Assembly: GCA_002377645.1 (NCBI GenBank)
Contig: DFQF01000083.1
Location: 1-14,963, forward strand
DNA from: Nitrospinaceae bacterium UBA3496
GTDB lineage: Bacteria; UBA8248
DNA length: 14,963 bases
Reading direction: 5' to 3'
The position numbers and the translations under genes are program-made. The notes beneath the pieces are model-generated. The model searched no databases. It was not told where the DNA came from and saw nothing but the letters and a program-made list of their open reading frames with translations. This document shows, piece after piece, positions 7,595 through 13,757 of the stretch. Position 1 is the stretch's first letter. Each line of letters starts with the position of its first letter.

Positions 7595-9379
7595 TTAAAG
7601 ATTTAAACAAATGGTAAAAGTAGTACCTTTCCCAACATTGCTTTTCACGTCAATTTTGCCTTCATGAACTTGAACAATATGTTTTACTATTGAAAGTCCT
7701 AGTCCAGTACCTCCTAATGTTCTACTTCTTGCCCGATCTACTCTATAAAATCTCTCGAAAATACGGGAAATATGTTCCTGTGGAATACCTATACCACTGT
7801 CTTGCACTTCTATAATCAGAGTATCAGTTTGATTAGAAATTTTAATTTCAACTTTATCACCAACCTTACTGTACTTAATTGCATTATCAATAAGATTAAA
7901 AATAGCTTGCTCTATTAACGAAGGATTATGCCTGACTATACAGTTTTCATCGTAATCTAAAAGAATATGTACTTTCTTACGCTCTGCACTTTCCTTACAT
8001 AAATCTATTGCACTTTTAATTGAGAACTTTATATCTTCCTCCATCAGTTGTATTTCTTTCAGTTCTGTTTCCTTTTCTATCCTGGCTAAATCAAGCAGAT
8101 CATCAATGATCATTCCAAGTCGTTTTGAGTGTTTTTGTATTGAGTCTAAAAATTCTATTTTTTTCTTTTCATCTATTTTTTCGGAATTAATAAGTGTTTC
8201 TATTGAACCTTGAATAATCGTTAGAGGAGTCTTTAATTCATGGGAAACATTTGAAACAAACTCTTTTCTATAATTTTCAAGAGCTTTTAATTGACTAATA
8301 TCATTTATGACTAGTACGATTCCGCACTTTTTACTTTCATTATCCAAAAGTGGCGCAGATTCAACCAAAAGGAAGCGATCCTTCCCTTTTTGAATCTCAA
8401 TACTTCGACTAGATATTTCGTCTATAACCAAGGATGAAAGAATAAATTTCTCTAATTCTGAATTCCGGATAATTTCAGGGACGGTCTTTCCAACAAATTC
8501 TTTGTTGTCAACATCTAAAATTTCGATAGAGGCCCTATTCATACGTAAAATAGTTTGATTTGAATTTATTGCTATCACGCCTTCATTCATACTTAAAAAA
8601 ATTGCTTCTTGTTCATTTCTTTGCGTTAAGATAGTTTCAATTCTATTATCAAGTTGGGTTGCTATTTCATTAATTGAATGACCTAGCTGTATTAATTCCA
8701 GAGGATCAGAAAGCTTTAAATCTACCCTTCCAGACAAATCACCTTCAGCCATCTTTCTAGCACGATTTTTTATCTTTTCTAAAGGAACGCTTATTTTTTT
8801 AGAGATGTACCAACCTAATACCGACACTAAAATTATCAAGACAAGAAACGTTGCTATAATTCTATAAAAAATATCCTCTAAGGCTTGTTCGATTTTAAGA
8901 AGCGGGGTTGAAGATCTAACGACTCCTATATACCTATTCGACTTTATAATAGGAATGGCAAAATACATAGAATCAGTTTGAAGTGTATATCCAAATCTTA
9001 CGGAGATACCTCTGCCAGATTTTAAAGCCTCCATTATTTCTGGTCTATCAGAGTGATTATCCATTTTACTTGGAGATTTCATACTATCTCCAATTACTTT
9101 GCCTGATAACATTACGACGGTATAACGTGTGTTTGTCTTTTGTCCAAATTGTTTTGTCAAATCTTGAATCATTACAAAGTTATTTTTTTGAATAACAGGA
9201 TTTACTGCTCTCAAAAAAAGTTTAGCTTTAAGTTCTAGCTCTAATTCGACCTGTTTATAATAGAAACTACTAAAAGAGAACCAAGAAACAATCACCACAG
9301 CCAGTAGAGAAATAAATGCAATTAAAATTAAGGAAGGATATAACCTCCAGAACATGGGCCTTCTATTAAGAATCTTCAC
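7595..9379 (-). CDS. phoR: Phosphate-regulon sensor histidine kinase PhoR
   Basis: This is a 594-residue membrane sensor kinase. Order of parts: transmembrane helix about 17-35; an extracytoplasmic Cache-like sensor domain about 40-168; a second transmembrane helix about 170-190; HAMP about 190-245; PAS about 255-360; HisKA with phosphoacceptor His380 in NVSHELKTPL; then a HATPase with N-box NLIDNAIKYS (495-504), G1 DSGIGIP (527-533) and G2 GGTGLGLS (556-563). The catalytic residues are intact. It phosphorylates PhoB under phosphate limitation and is held back by Pst/PhoU otherwise. The longest reading starts at GTG 9379 and overlaps phoB by 14 bases. An ATG at 9355, ten bases after the phoB stop, is the alternative; neither has a convincing ribosome binding site. 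The large periplasmic domain differs from the minimal E. coli PhoR and resembles PhoR of Gram-positive and delta-type bacteria. Confidence 0.93.
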   Translation of the reverse strand: MKILNRRPMFWRLYPSLILIAFISLLAVVIVSWFSFSSFYYKQVELELELKAKLFLRAVNPVIQKNNFVMIQDLTKQFGQKTNTRYTVVMLSGKVIGDSMKSPSKMDNHSDRPEIMEALKSGRGISVRFGYTLQTDSMYFAIPIIKSNRYIGVVRSSTPLLKIEQALEDIFYRIIATFLVLIILVSVLGWYISKKISVPLEKIKNRARKMAEGDLSGRVDLKLSDPLELIQLGHSINEIATQLDNRIETILTQRNEQEAIFLSMNEGVIAINSNQTILRMNRASIEILDVDNKEFVGKTVPEIIRNSELEKFILSSLVIDEISSRSIEIQKGKDRFLLVESAPLLDNESKKCGIVLVINDISQLKALENYRKEFVSNVSHELKTPLTIIQGSIETLINSEKIDEKKKIEFLDSIQKHSKRLGMIIDDLLDLARIEKETELKEIQLMEEDIKFSIKSAIDLCKESAERKKVHILLDYDENCIVRHNPSLIEQAIFNLIDNAIKYSKVGDKVEIKISNQTDTLIIEVQDSGIGIPQEHISRIFERFYRVDRARSRTLGGTGLGLSIVKHIVQVHEGKIDVKSNVGKGTTFTICLNL

Positions 9380-10058
9380 GAAAACGATAACCTATACCAC
9401 GAATTGTTTGTATTTCTTTTCCCATTTTTTGTAATTTTTTTCTGAGTCCAACCATCTGAAAATCAATTGTTCTATCAGTAACTTCATAGTGGGCCCCTCG
9501 TATCGAATCTACTATTTGAGATCTAGTAAAAACCCATCCTCGTCTTTTAGCTAGCAAGAATAGAATGTCATATTCAGAGGGAGTTAGCATAATTTCTTCG
9601 CCTGCAAGCAATACTTTATGTTTTTTGGGTTCTATAACTATTTCTCCAATTTCAATAATCTCATCTTCACTGATTAGTTGATTAGCTGAGCGTCTCAATA
9701 CATTTTGAACTCTAGCAATTAAAACCTTCTGACTAAAAGGTTTCGTGATGTAGTCATCTGCCCCCATCTCCAAGCCTTTGACTATTTCCTCCTCTTGGCT
9801 CTTTGCGGTTAACATGATAATTGGCAAATCTCGAGTGGAATCATTCGATTTAATTATTTCACAAACACGATACCCATCAATACCAGGAAGCATTATATCA
9901 AGAAGAACTAGGTCTCCTTTTTCTTCTTTTATAGATTTTAACGCAACATCTCCATTTTCAGAACAGACAACATTAAATCCTTGAGATAGAAGATTATATT
10001 CAATCAATTTACTAATATCTTCCTCATCTTCGATAACATGGACAAGCTTTTTCTTCAT
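9366..10058 (-). CDS. phoB: Phosphate-regulon response regulator PhoB
   Basis: This is a 230-residue OmpR-family regulator. The receiver domain (about 4-120) has the acidic pair Asp11/Glu12, phosphoacceptor Asp54 (LLDIMLPG), Thr84 and Lys106 (TKPF). The DNA-binding winged helix covers about 130-228 (LTPSEYDILFLL, then the RTIDFQM recognition segment and IRGIGYRF). Phosphorylated by PhoR, it activates Pho genes, here presumably pstSCAB-phoU and itself. I chose ATG 10058 because an AGGA sits just upstream; the frame also opens at TTG 10070, but that would place the AGGA inside the gene. It is 76 bases downstream of a tRNA-Ala gene on the same strand. Identification as PhoB rather than another OmpR-type regulator rests on sequence plus linkage to phoR and pst. 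Confidence 0.94.
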   Translation of the reverse strand: MKKKLVHVIEDEEDISKLIEYNLLSQGFNVVCSENGDVALKSIKEEKGDLVLLDIMLPGIDGYRVCEIIKSNDSTRDLPIIMLTAKSQEEEIVKGLEMGADDYITKPFSQKVLIARVQNVLRRSANQLISEDEIIEIGEIVIEPKKHKVLLAGEEIMLTPSEYDILFLLAKRRGWVFTRSQIVDSIRGAHYEVTDRTIDFQMVGLRKKLQKMGKEIQTIRGIGYRFREDS

Positions 10059-10086
10059 TAATTTCCTCAAAAAAATTTCAATCTAA

Positions 10087-10117
10087 TTAGCACTTTTACT
10101 AAAGTTTTATTAGAAAA
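10087..10117 (-). promoter_or_regulatory. Putative PhoB box upstream of phoB
   Basis: Between the tRNA-Ala 3' end and phoB, the minus strand reads TAATAAAA-CTT-TAGTAAAA-GTG-CTAATTAG. The first two 8-mers differ at one base and recur at exactly 11 bases, the helical spacing of PhoB half-sites. The 13 bases at 10105-10117 are identical to the word upstream of pstS. Half-site sequence differs from the enterobacterial consensus, as often happens in distant phyla. The site ends about 30-60 bases before the phoB start, a sensible position for autoregulation. This is inferred from repeat structure alone. Confidence 0.4.
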
Positions 10118-10134
10118 CAATGAGAAAAATAAGT

Positions 10135-10210
10135 TGGTGGAGCTGAGGGGGATCGAACCCCTGACCTCATGGCTGCCAGCCATGCGCTCTCCCAGCTGAG
10201 CTACAGCCCC
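10135..10210 (-). tRNA. tRNA-Ala (anticodon GGC)
   Basis: This is a complete 76-nt cloverleaf with encoded CCA. The acceptor stem GGGGCTG pairs with CAGCTCC and contains the G3:U70 wobble that is the main alanine identity element. The D arm is GCTC/GAGC. The anticodon stem CATGG/CCATG holds loop CTGGCAG, giving anticodon GGC (reads GCC and GCU codons). The T arm is AGGGG/CCCCT with loop TTCGATC. The discriminator is A, followed by CCA at 10137-10135. The gene is transcribed toward phoB. No intrinsic terminator is evident in the 76 bases between them, so read-through into phoB is possible. Confidence 0.98.
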
Positions 10211-10289
10211 AATCAATTTAAAAACAATATACACTCATAATACATACCATATTTAACAAACAAATAAAAAAAGAATTACAACCGCACAA

Positions 10290-10301
10290 ATTGAGTTCAA
10301 T
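10290..10301. promoter_or_regulatory. Short dyad in the tRNA-Ala / permease spacer
   Basis: ATTGA-GT-TCAAT is a short inverted repeat about 53 bases before the permease ATG, in the 143-base divergent spacer. With one bulged A it extends to ACAAATTGA/TCAATTGT. It has the shape of an operator half-site pair, but AT-rich words this short are easily produced by chance. Apart from this I see no confident promoter in the spacer for either gene. Confidence 0.2.
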
Positions 10302-10353
10302 TGTAGTATGGTTATTTTGTCGAATATTACAAATTATGCTTTTAGGTTGAGTC

Positions 10354-11193
10354 ATGCTTGAATTCTTGCAATTTTTTCTAATCGGAATTTCTGTCAGTAC
10401 TTTTGGATCATTGGTAGGTGCTGGTGGAGGCTTTATTCTTACCCCAGTACTCTTATTACTATTTCCTTCACACAATTCCGAAATCATTGCAGCTACCTCC
10501 TTATTTGTAGTGGCAACTAATTCAATTTCCGGTACCACTGCATATCTAAGACTTAAAAGAATAGATGTTAAAACGGGTTTGATTTATGGATTAGCTGCTT
10601 TCCCATTTGCTATACTAGGCACCATCTTAACTGCCAAAACAGATAGGAGTTTTTACGATTTGTTCTTAGGGACATCCTTACTTCTTCTATGCCTTTCATT
10701 GTTTCAGGGACCACCAAAACCTATAGCGTTAAATTCAGAGGAACAGGCTAACAAAAAGAATTTGAAGGAAAAAAGAATAGTCACTAGAAATGGCAAGGAA
10801 TATCACTACTTTTTCTATTTTAAACGTGGCATTTGGGTTAGTTCTGGACTGGGATTTCTTGCTTCTTTCTTCGGAATAGGAGGAGGACCCCTTTATGTTC
10901 CTACTATGATCCGATTTTTACGAATTCCTGTTCACATAGCGACTGCCACATCTCAGTTTATATGCTTCCTAGCCTCTACAACAGCGGTTATTGCTCATAC
11001 GTTCCAAGGCAATTCAAAAACTATGGTGGGAATACTTATTCCGCTTGCAATTGGTGCGGTATTAGGAGGCCAAATTGGAGCGAGAATATCAGAAAAAGTT
11101 AAATCCGATATGATAACGAAAATCTTTATTATACTTCTTGGTATCATTGCCTGTCGTCTACTTTACCAAGGGATTAACAGTTTCTATAATTAA
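10354..11193 (+). CDS. TauE/SafE-family membrane permease
   Basis: This is a 279-residue polytopic inner-membrane protein of the TauE/SafE (DUF81) family, whose studied members export sulfite, sulfoacetate or related organosulfur anions. The two-fold internal repeat is clear: a glycine-rich helix GSLVGAGGGFILTP (18-31) near the N-terminus and its counterpart FFGIGGGPLYVPT (172-184) in the second half. About eight hydrophobic segments surround a charged cytoplasmic linker at about 125-155. The ATG at 10354 has only a weak AGG upstream. It stands alone, divergent from the tRNA and 61 bases before the crotonase-fold gene. The substrate is not determinable; a sulfite-related role would fit the SsuD-like enzyme at the left end, but the two are 9 kb apart. 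Confidence 0.85.
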   Translation: MLEFLQFFLIGISVSTFGSLVGAGGGFILTPVLLLLFPSHNSEIIAATSLFVVATNSISGTTAYLRLKRIDVKTGLIYGLAAFPFAILGTILTAKTDRSFYDLFLGTSLLLLCLSLFQGPPKPIALNSEEQANKKNLKEKRIVTRNGKEYHYFFYFKRGIWVSSGLGFLASFFGIGGGPLYVPTMIRFLRIPVHIATATSQFICFLASTTAVIAHTFQGNSKTMVGILIPLAIGAVLGGQIGARISEKVKSDMITKIFIILLGIIACRLLYQGINSFYN

Positions 11194-11254
11194 TTTCGAT
11201 TTAATCATCTTTAATAATATTTTTTAAAAACTTTTAAAATACTAGGAGAGACTG

Positions 11255-12037
11255 ATGGCGTATGAAACAATTGTAGTTGAAGAAAAAAACAAAACTCTTT
11301 GGGTTGGTTTGAATCGACCTAAAACACTAAATGCAATGAATTTTCAAATGATTAACGAAGTAATCGATGCCTTCACTAAGCTAGATGAAGACTCAGGTTT
11401 AGGTGTTGGCGTAATCTATGGGCTAAATGGCAATTTCTCCTCAGGCGGCGATATGGACATGATGCTCGGTTTAGATTATCGAACAGGACATATCTGGAAT
11501 AACAAAATGAGACAGCTTTGCATGTTACTTCGCAACTGCGGAAAGCCAACAATAGCCATGGTTCGCGGGTGGTGCATCGGTGGTGGAAACGAATGGCAAC
11601 TTTATTGTGATCTTTGTATCGCGAGTGAAAATTCAAGATTTGGCCAATCTGGTGCAAGAGTAGGCGCACTACCCGTTGTTGGTGCAACGCAGTATCTTCC
11701 TTTACTAATGGGAGATCGTAGAGCTAGAGAAATGCTATTTCTAGCAAAACATTACAAAGCACAAGAAGCTAAAGAATTAGGATTAATTAATGAAGTTACC
11801 CCTGATGACGAACTCGAAAAAACAACTGAAGAGTGGTGTGACAAAATAAATTCACATGCACCCGCTACTTTACGCTATATGAAAACTAGTTTGAATTTCC
11901 TTGGAGATCTTCACTATCCTTCATGGATGCACGGCAGTGAACTTCTTAATGCTGTTTGGAATAATGAACAATCCGTTGAAGGGATGAATGCATTCAAAGA
12001 AAAGAGAAATCCAGATTTTACAAAGTTTGCTCGATAA
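11255..12037 (+). CDS. Crotonase-fold acyl-CoA hydratase/hydrolase, MenB/BadI-like
   Basis: This is a 260-residue enoyl-CoA hydratase/isomerase superfamily enzyme. The overall pattern (NRPKTLNAM, FSSGGD 61-66, GGGNE 109-113, FGQSGARVG 129-137, KEKRNPDF near the end) is closest to 1,4-dihydroxy-2-naphthoyl-CoA synthase (MenB) and 2-ketocyclohexanecarboxyl-CoA hydrolase (BadI). The oxyanion-hole segments are intact. Glu113 matches the first catalytic Glu of true enoyl-CoA hydratases, which MenB lacks. The second hydratase Glu is Gly133. The MenB Asp of the S-F-D-G-G motif is Pro140 (ALPVVG). This mixed site means the reaction cannot be named. A strong AGGAGA precedes the ATG. The next gene starts 12 bases downstream, so the two are probably co-transcribed. 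No other menaquinone or benzoate genes are nearby, so it is unlikely to be menB. Confidence 0.85.
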   Translation: MAYETIVVEEKNKTLWVGLNRPKTLNAMNFQMINEVIDAFTKLDEDSGLGVGVIYGLNGNFSSGGDMDMMLGLDYRTGHIWNNKMRQLCMLLRNCGKPTIAMVRGWCIGGGNEWQLYCDLCIASENSRFGQSGARVGALPVVGATQYLPLLMGDRRAREMLFLAKHYKAQEAKELGLINEVTPDDELEKTTEEWCDKINSHAPATLRYMKTSLNFLGDLHYPSWMHGSELLNAVWNNEQSVEGMNAFKEKRNPDFTKFAR

Positions 12038-12049
12038 TAGGAAAGATGA

Positions 12050-12460
12050 ATGCTCTCAAAAGAGTGGGGAATTGGAGTTCTTAGAATTTGGTTTGGAATT
12101 ACGGTCCTCTATATAGGCTATATAGATTGGAGTCAAAAACCAGATATTTTCTTTGAACTTTTACAAAATATTTTTAGTTCCCCACTTTATGAGATTTTTC
12201 AATCTCTTACTATACCACTTCTACTTCTAGCAGGAATAACTTTTACAGTTGGGATAGCGGTCAGACCATCATCAACTATCCTTGGAATAATCTTATCTAT
12301 TAAACATTCACATATATTCGAAATCAATCAGGTAATAGAAAACTGGGATAAATTTACGCTTATAGTCGTTCTTTTCTCATTTTGGTTTATCGGATCAGGA
12401 AGCTTGAATGTAGGAAATAATTTCTTGAAAGGGAATAGAAAAAAAAAGAGTAACTATTAA
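12050..12460 (+). CDS. Small DoxX-like membrane protein
   Basis: This 136-residue hydrophobic protein has about four predicted membrane segments (near 6-24, 52-71, 72-86 and 102-119) and a basic C-terminal tail (GNRKKK). The N-terminal L-R-I-W-F-G pattern and the size resemble the DoxX/DoxD-like family of small quinone-linked or redox-associated membrane proteins, but the match is by pattern only. The ATG at 12050 is preceded by AGGAAAG. It follows the crotonase-fold gene by 12 bases, so the two likely form a two-gene operon. It ends four bases from the convergent lipoprotein gene. If it is not DoxX, it remains a hypothetical four-helix membrane protein. Confidence 0.65.
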   Translation: MLSKEWGIGVLRIWFGITVLYIGYIDWSQKPDIFFELLQNIFSSPLYEIFQSLTIPLLLLAGITFTVGIAVRPSSTILGIILSIKHSHIFEINQVIENWDKFTLIVVLFSFWFIGSGSLNVGNNFLKGNRKKKSNY

Positions 12461-12478
12461 CGAACTATTTTTTTTCTA
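12436..12478. terminator. Weak bidirectional terminator-like inverted repeat between convergent genes
   Basis: TAGAAAAAAAA (12436-12446) and TTTTTTTTCTA (12468-12478) form an 11-bp A/T stem around a 21-base loop containing both stop codons. On each strand the downstream arm is a T-tract, which suits two converging genes. The stem has only one G:C pair, so folding is weak. The overlap explains why both proteins end in lysine-rich tails. Confidence 0.35.
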
Positions 12479-12752
12479 AAGGTATTTTTATTGTGCCTTT
12501 TTTTTGATTCAACACGGTCTGATAAGTTTTATATCCATCTTTTGAAATATCCACCGTCCAAGTTTCTAGATAATGATCTTTAATAAATTTCCGAGGCACC
12601 AAAACCGGAGTCTTTCCAATAATCTTAGACCCTACTCTAACGGTTGCGCCTGGAGGTTCTGTTTCAACAACAACCCCGGGAGTAACAATTTCGCCACAAC
12701 CTTGTACTAAAAATAAAAACGTTACCAATACAGCAAAACAAAACTTGCCCAC
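12465..12752 (-). CDS. Putative PEGA-domain lipoprotein
   Basis: This small exported protein has 95 residues from GTG 12752. A hydrophobic signal segment (about 5-15) ends in a lipobox-like VQGC with Cys19 as the likely lipidated residue. Gln at -2 is not ideal. The rest (about 25-90) is a single PEGA domain, a beta-rich fold found in many surface and periplasmic proteins: VETEPPGATVRVG, then GKTP, then SKDGYKTYQ. The frame is open to TTG 12767, but a G-run lies about eight bases before GTG 12752 and none precedes the TTG. A strong promoter-like sequence lies about 60 bases upstream. No specific function is assignable; it may be an envelope-anchored structural protein. Confidence 0.75.
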   Translation of the reverse strand: MGKFCFAVLVTFLFLVQGCGEIVTPGVVVETEPPGATVRVGSKIIGKTPVLVPRKFIKDHYLETWTVDISKDGYKTYQTVLNQKKGTIKIPLEKK

Positions 12753-12815
12753 TCGAAAAACCCCCAAAAATCCGTCATTTACTTTAAAACAAAAAACACT
12801 AAAATTACGATCTGA

Positions 12816-12844
12816 ATTATATTTAAGGAACTACTAGGTAGCAA
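12816..12844 (-). promoter_or_regulatory. Sigma70-like promoter for the PEGA lipoprotein gene
   Basis: On the minus strand TTGCTA (-35, 12844-12839) is separated by exactly 17 bases from TATAAT (-10, 12821-12816). This is a perfect -10, a four-of-six -35 and ideal spacing. The expected start near 12809 gives a leader of about 55 bases to GTG 12752. The promoter overlaps the stem-loop just after the cyclophilin gene, so the lipoprotein gene is probably an independent unit. Confidence 0.55.
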
Positions 12845-12852
12845 ATCCTTAA
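12823..12852 (-). terminator. Stem-loop after the cyclophilin gene
   Basis: Starting seven bases after the cyclophilin stop, TTAAGGA and TCCTTAA (7 bp) enclose an inner CTAC/GTAG stem, giving a two-part hairpin. The bases that follow on the transcribed strand (AATATAATT) are only loosely T-rich, so termination may be partial. The same bases include the promoter spacer described for the next gene. Confidence 0.4.
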
Positions 12853-12858
12853 CAACTT

Positions 12859-13356
12859 TTAATTATCTAAAATCTTATTCCATTCCTCCACACGTGCAGT
12901 GTTTGAATCTAATAACTCTTTAAAATTCCCTTCTATTTTTATTGATTCTATAACATCACCCTGCTGGATAGAGTCAACAATATCTTGCCCTGTATCAACT
13001 TTCCCAAAAACAGTGTGTTTGCCATCTAACCAAGAAGTCTCTACATGTGTAATAAAAAATTGAGACCCGTTCGTTCCTGGTCCAGCATTAGCCATTGAAA
13101 GAATTCCTGGAGTATCGTGCTTTAGTTCTGGAGTACACTCATCTTCAAAATTATAACCAGGACCACCCATACCAGTACCTTCTGGGCAACCTCCTTGAAT
13201 CATAAAACTTTCAATTACGCGATGAAACATTAATCCATCGTAATAACCGCGTTCAGCTAAATTTACAAAATTAGAAACGGTAATGGGAGTTTGTTCTGAA
13301 TACAAAGAAAGTTTGATTTCCCCACGACTCGTATTTATGACTGCTGATAAAGACAT
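12859..13356 (-). CDS. Peptidyl-prolyl cis-trans isomerase, cyclophilin type
   Basis: This is a 165-residue single-domain cyclophilin that catalyses proline isomerisation during folding. Active-site residues aligned with human CypA are present: Arg46 (R55), Phe51/Met52/Gln54 in the FMIQGG motif (F60, M61, Q63), Gln99 and Phe101 in NGSQFF (Q111, F113), Trp109 (W121) and His114 (H126). Because the Trp is kept, cyclosporin binding would be expected, unlike E. coli PpiB, which has Phe there. There is no signal peptide, so it is cytoplasmic. The ATG at 13356 has an ideal AAGGAG. It lies 38 bases downstream of the chorismate mutase gene, so co-transcription is likely. Identification is firm. Confidence 0.96.
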   Translation of the reverse strand: MSLSAVINTSRGEIKLSLYSEQTPITVSNFVNLAERGYYDGLMFHRVIESFMIQGGCPEGTGMGGPGYNFEDECTPELKHDTPGILSMANAGPGTNGSQFFITHVETSWLDGKHTVFGKVDTGQDIVDSIQQGDVIESIKIEGNFKELLDSNTARVEEWNKILDN

Positions 13357-13394
13357 GAAAAACTCCTTATGAGATACATTTAAAATAGATTAAT

Positions 13395-13667
13395 CTAATT
13401 TGACTGATCATTTTCTAAAGAAACTGCTGTTTCAATCAAAATCCGATATATTTTCTCTAATATATCAGGAGGACAAGGTCCTTTGTTATTCTCTAATAAT
13501 TTATCAATTAATTCCGCTTCTCTTTTAGAATCTCGAACAGCTATACCATGTAGACTTTTAAAATTTCCTACTTCTAAACAAACCTGTAAACGTTTATTTA
13601 TAAGTTCTAGAATCTTGTCATCCAAAGCATCTATTTCCGAACGAAAATCACTGAGTTCCTGTGACAA
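13395..13667 (-). CDS. AroQ-class chorismate mutase (monofunctional)
   Basis: This is a 90-residue all-helical chorismate mutase converting chorismate to prephenate for Phe/Tyr synthesis. Residues matching the E. coli AroQ (PheA) site are Arg9 (R11), Arg26 (R28), Lys37 (K39), Asp46 (D48), Arg49 (R51) and Glu50 (E52). The positions of Ser84 and Gln88 are Ala81 and Glu85; Glu at the latter occurs in yeast chorismate mutase. The gene starts with TTG at 13667, with AGGGA about seven bases upstream, and the protein contains no internal Met, so no ATG start is possible. There is no fused prephenate dehydratase or dehydrogenase domain. It is 90 bases after the glycosyltransferase gene and 38 before the cyclophilin gene. 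Confidence 0.93.
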   Translation of the reverse strand: MSQELSDFRSEIDALDDKILELINKRLQVCLEVGNFKSLHGIAVRDSKREAELIDKLLENNKGPCPPDILEKIYRILIETAVSLENDQSN

Positions 13668-13757
13668 GGCAATTCCCTTTCAAGAAAAATTCAACAGAGA
13701 ATAAGAACAATATACATCTATGAAAAGAAACGCAATAATCTTTCTTGATTTGTTTTT

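Noticed and set aside
10218..10538. A 106-codon minus-strand frame across the tRNA/permease spacer
   Set aside because: Half of it is antisense to the permease N-terminus, it ends close to the tRNA, and the translation has no recognisable feature.
11376..11687. A 103-codon minus-strand frame inside the crotonase-fold gene
   Set aside because: It is rich in Arg, His, Cys and Leu as expected of a shadow frame, and the plus-strand gene explains the sequence fully.
11255..12037. Calling the crotonase-fold gene menB
   Set aside because: The catalytic Asp motif of MenB is replaced by ALPVVG and no menaquinone genes are adjacent.
13386..13397. Perfect 12-base palindrome TAGATTAATCTA before the cyclophilin gene
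   Set aside because: It is AT-rich, short, overlaps the chorismate mutase stop, and has no loop for RNA folding; chance is likely.
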